NCBI RefSeq assembly: GCF_036227485.1
Contig: NZ_CP109479.1
Coordinates: forward strand, 7,068,001-7,132,000
Length of the DNA stretch: 64,000 bases
Source: Streptomyces sp. NBC_01451
GTDB lineage: Bacteria; Actinomycetota; Actinomycetes; Streptomycetales; Streptomycetaceae
Reading direction: 5' to 3'
A program made the translations under genes and the position numbers. Below are positions 59,516 to 64,000 of the stretch, piece after piece (within the stretch, counting starts at the first letter, position 1; the number at the start of each line of letters is the position of its first letter). Under the pieces are notes generated by a model. The model was not told the origin of the DNA. It saw only the letters and a list, made by a program, of their open reading frames with translations, and did not search any database.

Positions 59516-60347
59516 CAGCTGGCTCCACCTTCCCCTTCCCGGAGGCGAACCCTACCGGGGCCAGGAAGATCGCGAGCGTCGGGATCAGGTACAGCGCCCA
59601 CACCGTGACCTGGAGGACGGTCGGGTCCGGCTGGAAGTTGAGGACGCCCTTGAGGAGCGTGCCGTACCAGCTGTCCGGCGGGATCGTCCCGCTGATGTCG
59701 AAGGCCTTGTTCGTCAGGCCGGGCACCCAGTCGGCCTCCTGGAGGTCGTGGAAGCCGTAGGCGAGGACGCCCGCCGCGACCACGACCAGCATGCCGCCGG
59801 TCCAGGTGAAGAACCTGGACAGGTTGATGCGCAGGGCACCCCGGTAGAAGAGGTAGCCGAGCAGGATCGCCGTCGCGATGCCCAACAGCACACCGATCAG
59901 GGGTCCTTCGGTGCCGTCGCTGGACGCCCGTACGGACGCCCACACGAACAGGGCGGTCTCCAGGCCCTCCCGGCCCACCGCCAGGAACGCGGTCGCGACC
60001 AGCGCGCCCGTGCCCATCTGGAGGGCCGCGTCCAGCTTGCCGTGCAGCTCCGCCTTGAGATGCCGGGCCGTGCGCCGCATCCAGAAGACCATCCACGTCA
60101 CCAGCCCCACGGCGATGATCGACAGCGAGCCGCCGAGCGCCTCCTGCGCCTCGAACGTCAGCTCCTGGGAGCCGAATTCGAGCGCGCAGCCGAAGCCGAG
60201 TGCCAGGGTGACGGCGACCCCGATGCCGATCCAGATCGGCTTCAGGGCGTCCCGGCGGTCCGTCTTCACCAGGTAGGCGATGAGGATGCAGACGACGAGA
60301 CTGGCTTCCAGGCCCTCGCGCAGACCGATCAGATAGTTCGCGAACAC
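59463..60347 (-). CDS. efeU: Iron permease EfeU (FTR1 family)
   Basis: 294 residues from GTG 60347 behind GGAGG. Seven hydrophobic segments and both REGLE iron-coordinating motifs are present: REGLEASLVV near residue 9 in helix 1 and REGLETALFVW near 122 in helix 4. FTR1/EfeU carries ferric or ferrous-derived iron across the membrane together with EfeO and EfeB. It begins five bases after the efeB stop. The C-terminal tail (KVEPADEHGEQGSQP) overlaps the next gene. The assignment is very sure. Confidence 0.92.
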   Translation of the reverse strand: MFANYLIGLREGLEASLVVCILIAYLVKTDRRDALKPIWIGIGVAVTLALGFGCALEFGSQELTFEAQEALGGSLSIIAVGLVTWMVFWMRRTARHLKAELHGKLDAALQMGTGALVATAFLAVGREGLETALFVWASVRASSDGTEGPLIGVLLGIATAILLGYLFYRGALRINLSRFFTWTGGMLVVVAAGVLAYGFHDLQEADWVPGLTNKAFDISGTIPPDSWYGTLLKGVLNFQPDPTVLQVTVWALYLIPTLAIFLAPVGFASGKGKVEPADEHGEQGSQPSRSTNAS

Positions 60348-60352
60348 GGCGC

Positions 60353-61693
60353 CTACGCCTCCTTGGAGGACTTGGAGGGTTCCGAGAACAGTGCCCGGCC
60401 CCACCAGTCGTCCTTGTCCCGGACGCCCGGAGGAACCGCGAAGACCGCCGAACCCACGTGCTGGATGTACTCGTTGAGCGCGTCGGTCGCGAGGTTGCGC
60501 TGCACCGGGATGAAGCCCTTGCGGATGTCGCGCATGTAGGCGAGGAAGAACAGGCCCGCCTCCAGGCGGCCGAGGCCGTCCGTGCCGTCCGTGAAGGAGT
60601 AGCCGCGGCGCAGCAGGGTCGCCCCGTGGTTGGAGTCGGGGTGCGCGAGCCGGACGTGTGCGTCGGGCTTCATCGCCTTGAGGAACGGCTCGTCGCGCTC
60701 CTTCGCCTTGCCGACCGGGGCACCCTCGCCCTTGTCGCGCCCGAAGATGTCCTCCTGCTCCTGCAACGAGGTCCGGTCCCAGGGCTCGATGTGCATCCGG
60801 ATGCGCCGCGCGACGAGATACGAACCCCCTTCCATCCAGGCCGAGTTGTCGTCGGTGTCCGCGCCGTCCACCCACACGAACTTCTTCAGCCGGGCCGTCT
60901 CGGTGCCCGCGATGTTGCGGGTGCCGTCCTTGAAGCCCAGCAGGTTGCGCGGGGTCTGCTCCTCCGGCGTCGTCGACGACGTCTTGCCGAAGCCGAGCTG
61001 CGACCAGCGCACCGAGACCTTGCCGAAGCCGATCCGGGCCAGGTTGCGGATCGCGTGCACCGCGACCTGCGGATCGTCCGAGCATGCCTGCACGCACACA
61101 TCGCCGCCGCTGCGGTTCCTGTCCAGGTTGTCGCCGGGGAACTGCGGCAGATCGACCAGTGCGTCGGGCCGCCGGTCCGCCATCCCGAGCTTCTCGAACA
61201 GGCCGGGCCCGAACCCGATCGTCAGCGTCAGCCGTGACGGCTTCAGCCCCAGCGCCTGACCGGTGTCGTCCGGCGGAGCCTCGGCGAGACCGCCGTACGC
61301 GCCCTCGCCGACGGTCTGCCCGGCGGTCATCCGGCGGGCCGCAGCGGTCCAGTCCTTGAGCATCTGGGCGAACTCGGCGCGGTCGTCCGTCGCCAGGTCG
61401 AACGCGGCGAAGTGGAGCCTGTCCTGCACCGGCGTCGCGATACCCGCCTGGTTGTCGCCGTGGAAGCCGATGGCTCCGCCCGCGTCCGCGGCGACCGTCT
61501 GTACGTCGTCGCTGCTCCGGGTCATCGCCACGGCGCCCCCGGCCACCGCGGCCCCGAGCGCGAGCCCGGCCCCGCCCCAGCCGATCAGCGCCCGCCGCGA
61601 GGTACCGCCCTCGGCGCTGGCGGCCGTACTGGCATCCGTACCGGCCCCGGTACCGCCTTCGGTCGTCTCCGGTGTCCCTGGTGTCTCCGTCAT
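60353..61693 (-). CDS. efeB: Deferrochelatase/peroxidase EfeB (DyP-type)
   Basis: 446 residues from ATG 61693. A Tat signal is visible after an Ala/Thr/Gly-rich leader (TSRRALIGWGGAGLALG, about 30-46). DyP hallmarks: GFKDGTRNI near 260 (the GxxDG motif with catalytic Asp), and the haem-ligand His in the VHAIRNL region near 215. EfeB is exported folded with haem and oxidises Fe(II) or takes part in haem iron release for EfeU. It is flanked by efeO (15 bases upstream) and efeU. Confidence 0.92.
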   Translation of the reverse strand: MTETPGTPETTEGGTGAGTDASTAASAEGGTSRRALIGWGGAGLALGAAVAGGAVAMTRSSDDVQTVAADAGGAIGFHGDNQAGIATPVQDRLHFAAFDLATDDRAEFAQMLKDWTAAARRMTAGQTVGEGAYGGLAEAPPDDTGQALGLKPSRLTLTIGFGPGLFEKLGMADRRPDALVDLPQFPGDNLDRNRSGGDVCVQACSDDPQVAVHAIRNLARIGFGKVSVRWSQLGFGKTSSTTPEEQTPRNLLGFKDGTRNIAGTETARLKKFVWVDGADTDDNSAWMEGGSYLVARRIRMHIEPWDRTSLQEQEDIFGRDKGEGAPVGKAKERDEPFLKAMKPDAHVRLAHPDSNHGATLLRRGYSFTDGTDGLGRLEAGLFFLAYMRDIRKGFIPVQRNLATDALNEYIQHVGSAVFAVPPGVRDKDDWWGRALFSEPSKSSKEA

Positions 61694-61708
61694 GACAGTC
61701 GGTCCCCT

Positions 61709-62848
61709 CTACTTCACGACGGCGGCGGCGAGCTTGGACAGCGGCTCGGCGAGCGCGTTCACCGCGTCCGAGAGCTGCTTGCGGTCGGTCTCGCCGACCT
61801 TGTCGTACGAGGTGAAGTCGTACGAGTTCTTGTCCGTGCGGTACTTGTCGAGCAGCGTGTTCAGGGCGGCGAACTGCTTGTCCAGCTCCGTGACCAGCGC
61901 CGCGTCGTTCTCCTTCGCTACCGGCTTGAGCAGCTCGTAGGACTGCTCGGCGCCCTCCACGTTGGCCTTGAAGTCGACCAGGTCGGTGTGCGAGTAGCGC
62001 TCCTCCTCGCCGGTGACCTTGCCGGTGGCGACCTCGTCGAGGAGTTCCTTGGCGCCGTTGGCCATCGAGGTCGGGGTGATCTCCGCCTTGCCGACCCGCT
62101 TCTGCCAGTCCGTGAGGTCGGTGATCAGCTCGTCGGCGAGGGCCTTGTCCTCGGCGGTGATCTTCTTGTCCTCCCAGAGGGACTTCTCCAGGCGGTGCCA
62201 GCCGGTGAACTTCTGGCCGGCCTCCAGACCGTCCGCGCGGACGTCGACCTTGGGGTCGATGTCACCGAAGGACTCGGCGACCGGCTCGGTGCGCTCCCAG
62301 CCGATCCGGGAGGGCGCGTACGCCTTCTTCGCGGCGTCCAGGTCGCCGGCCTTGACGGCGGCGGCGAAGGTCTTCGCCAGCGGCAGCGTCGCGTCCGCCT
62401 GCTCCTGCGCGTACTTGCGGTAGGCGGCGACGGCCGCGTCCAGGCGCGGGTCGCGCTTGGCGACCTTGCCGCCGGTCGCCTTCACGGCCTGCCGGATGCC
62501 GTCGCCCTTCATACCGGGCTTGCAGGCGATCGTGTAGTCGCCGGCCTTCACCTCGGCGGTGACCTTCTGCTTGGTGCCGGGGCCGATGTTCTCGCGCTCG
62601 GTGACGATCCGGTCGTCCGGGAAGAGGACGTAGACCTCGGTGACCTTGGAGCCCTTGTTCTGGATGTCCAGCTCGATGTGCCCGGCCGGGAACTCCTTCT
62701 TCGAGACCTCGCACTTGTCGTCCGTCGCGGTGACGCTGATGACCCCGTCGCCGCTCCCGGAGCTGCCCTTCTCCGTGCACCCCGTGACGGCTGCCAGAGC
62801 CGCCGCGGTGGCGGCGGCGGTGACGACGGAGAGTCTGACGGCTCGCAT
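61709..62848 (-). CDS. efeO: Iron-uptake lipoprotein EfeO
   Basis: 379 residues from ATG 62848. Lipobox VTGC near residues 21-24. A cupredoxin-like N-domain (about 35-115, KEFPAGHIELDIQNKGS) is followed by an M75/imelysin domain with the GxHxxE motif GWHRLEK near 222. EfeO captures iron outside the membrane for EfeU. It is the first gene of the operon and lies behind an iron-box-like site. Very sure. Confidence 0.92.
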   Translation of the reverse strand: MRAVRLSVVTAAATAAALAAVTGCTEKGSSGSGDGVISVTATDDKCEVSKKEFPAGHIELDIQNKGSKVTEVYVLFPDDRIVTERENIGPGTKQKVTAEVKAGDYTIACKPGMKGDGIRQAVKATGGKVAKRDPRLDAAVAAYRKYAQEQADATLPLAKTFAAAVKAGDLDAAKKAYAPSRIGWERTEPVAESFGDIDPKVDVRADGLEAGQKFTGWHRLEKSLWEDKKITAEDKALADELITDLTDWQKRVGKAEITPTSMANGAKELLDEVATGKVTGEEERYSHTDLVDFKANVEGAEQSYELLKPVAKENDAALVTELDKQFAALNTLLDKYRTDKNSYDFTSYDKVGETDRKQLSDAVNALAEPLSKLAAAVVK

Positions 62849-62924
62849 GCGGGCTCCTGAGAATCACGAGTGGCGAAAAAACGACGTGTCCGGGCTCACA
62901 CAGGTTTGGTGAGGCGGCCCTAAC

Positions 62925-62943
62925 TTACCTAAGGCTTGCCTCA
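62925..62943 (-). promoter_or_regulatory. Candidate iron box (DmdR1/IdeR site) upstream of efeO
   Basis: On the minus strand the site reads TGAGGCAAGCCTTAGGTAA, matching 12 of 19 positions of the DmdR/IdeR consensus as I recall it (TTAGGTTAGGCTCACCTAA), including the central symmetry. It lies 77 bases before the efeO start, where an iron-dependent repressor would act. Confidence 0.6.
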
Positions 62944-63066
62944 GTGATACCCGGGCAATCGGTGATTCACCTCTCATGGGTCGCCTATGGCACGCTCCGA
63001 TCACAGCGGGTTAATCACGACCTAAAGAAGGTCTAAAGCAAAACCCATGCATAGGCAATGCACAGG

Positions 63067-64000
63067 TCAAGAGTGCCGGACCGGCGAGATCAGGACAGCT
63101 CCGGTACGCGGATGCGGAAACACCTCGATGGGCCGGCGGTAGACCTCCGACAGCACGCGCTCGTCGAAAATCCGGTCGGGCGGCCCGTCCGCCACCACCC
63201 GCCCGGCGCTCAGGATCGCGACCCGGTGCGCGTACGCCGCCGCGAGCCCCAGATCGTGCAGGACGACCACCACCGCGTCCCCGGCCCGCGCCCGCTCCCG
63301 GCACACCCGCAGCACCAGCTCCTGGTGACGCAGGTCCAGCGCGGCGGTCGGCTCGTCGAGCAGCAGCAGCGGCGCCCGCTGGGCGAGCACCCGGGCCGGC
63401 GTCACCCGGGCCCGCTCCCCGCCGCTGAGCGCCGAGAACGGCCGTACGGCGAACTCGGCCACCTCGGCGGCCCCCATCGCCGCGGCCACCGCCACGTCGT
63501 CCTCGCCCTCCCGCTCCGTACCGGCCCAGGGCGCCCGGCCCATCCGGACGACCTCCTCGACGGCGAACGGGAAGGACAGCGCCGCCGCCTGCGGCAACAC
63601 CGCCCGGCGCAGCGCGAGTTCGGCCGCCGACCACTTCTCGGTGGACCGGCCGTGAATCCGTACGACCCCTGCGGCGGCCGGAAGATCGGCGGCGAGCGCG
63701 CCCAACAGGGTCGACTTTCCGGCCCCGTTGGGCCCCACGAGGGCCAGCACCTCTCCGGCGCGGACGGTCACGTCGACACCGGCCAGCACCTCCCGCGCCC
63801 CGAGCCGTACGTGCAGCCCGGCGGCGTCAGCGAGGACGTCGCCGTCGCCGAGGGCGCCGAACTCCCGGGCGGCGACGGCGGATCGGACTCCACGGCCGGC
63901 TCCTCCGGCACGGCAGGCGCCACCGGCGGTTCCTCCGGTACCACGGGCGGTTCCGGTACGACGGGCTCGACGACCGGTGGTACGGGCTCGACGACCGGCG
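63067..64000 (-). CDS. hmuV: Haem ABC transporter ATP-binding protein (HmuV-like), 5' end beyond window
   Basis: The frame is open from the stop at 63067 to the window edge. Walker A GPNGAGKST, signature LSGGERARV, Walker B LLLLDEPTAALD and H-loop VLHDLGL match haem/ferrichrome importer ATPases. The expected first beta-strand (LHVRLGAREVLAGVDVTVRAG) lies upstream of GTG 63789, so that GTG is not the true start. Further upstream the frame is low-complexity (Arg/Gly/Thr), whereas a neighbouring frame reads a Pro/Val/Glu linker. After the signature, VTPARVLAQ replaces the usual VALARVLAQ. Position beside efeOBU fits iron supply. Confidence 0.82.
   Translation of the reverse strand, partial: AGRRARTTGRRARRTGTARGTGGTAGGACRAGGAGRGVRSAVAAREFGALGDGDVLADAAGLHVRLGAREVLAGVDVTVRAGEVLALVGPNGAGKSTLLGALAADLPAAAGVVRIHGRSTEKWSAAELALRRAVLPQAAALSFPFAVEEVVRMGRAPWAGTEREGEDDVAVAAAMGAAEVAEFAVRPFSALSGGERARVTPARVLAQRAPLLLLDEPTAALDLRHQELVLRVCRERARAGDAVVVVLHDLGLAAAYAHRVAILSAGRVVADGPPDRIFDERVLSEVYRRPIEVFPHPRTGAVLISPVRHS

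Overview
The window is high-GC actinobacterial chromosome, almost certainly Streptomyces. The evidence is the GC bias at third codon positions, frequent GTG starts, a SARP regulator, a LAL regulator, DUF397, DUF6243 and DUF6760 proteins, an aromatic polyketide tailoring block and a Streptomyces-type contractile injection system (CIS). I see no rRNA, tRNA, transposase, integrase or CRISPR array.

Layout. (1) 1-14.2 kb is the edge of a type II (aromatic) polyketide cluster: a SchA/CurD-like protein, two DUF1772 anthrone-oxygenase-family proteins, an O-methyltransferase, an SDR ketoreductase, two ABM-fold proteins, a KAS III, two membrane proteins, a MarR regulator, an AsnB-type amidotransferase, a SARP activator and a DHA2 exporter. 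The minimal PKS is not in the window and presumably lies to the left. Perfect bidirectional hairpins punctuate this part. (2) 14.5-18.3 kb holds two divergent LuxR-type regulators, a large LAL protein and a short regulator that faces the CIS. (3) 18.5-37.0 kb is a CIS locus: terminator-like Pvc16 homologue, AAA+ ATPase, a divergent membrane anchor, sheath, tube, two small proteins, a 1180-residue disordered protein with repeated VQR motifs, a second tube-like protein, LysM baseplate protein, VgrG-like spike, gp25, two further baseplate proteins and a zinc-ribbon membrane protein. Most genes overlap or nearly touch. No capsid, terminase or tail-fibre genes are present, so this is not a prophage.

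(4) 37.1-48.2 kb is ordinary accessory chromosome: MazG-like and DoxX proteins, a decayed aldo/keto reductase, a MacB-type ABC exporter with an unusual leader, an SDR/Gfo-Idh pair, a Bcr/CflA exporter coupled to a serine hydrolase, and two methyltransferases, one of the Rsm22 type and probably leaderless. (5) 48.3-49.8 kb has a coupled 51-codon ORF plus DUF397 gene and a winged-helix regulator. (6) 50.0-54.4 kb is a four-gene wall-targeting cassette: lipoprotein, I36/crystallin-like secreted protein, a 717-residue lysin with no signal peptide, and a Tat-exported M15-like peptidase. (7) 54.5-56.4 kb is decaying DNA, with two multiply damaged pseudogenes around an intact blasticidin-S-deaminase-like gene. 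(8) 56.4-58.4 kb has a DUF6243 gene, a TetR gene with a perfect 16-bp palindrome between them, and a primase/polymerase-like protein. (9) 58.5-62.9 kb is an efeOBU iron-uptake operon behind an iron-box-like site, followed by an overlapping lipoprotein gene, and (10) a haem ABC ATPase runs off the right edge.

The strongest candidates for something poorly described are the VQR-repeat protein and the two membrane anchors of the CIS, the signal-less lysin cassette, the ABC-exporter leader with mutually exclusive pairings, and a small family of dispersed GAGAGCRCNGCTCTC-like palindromes.
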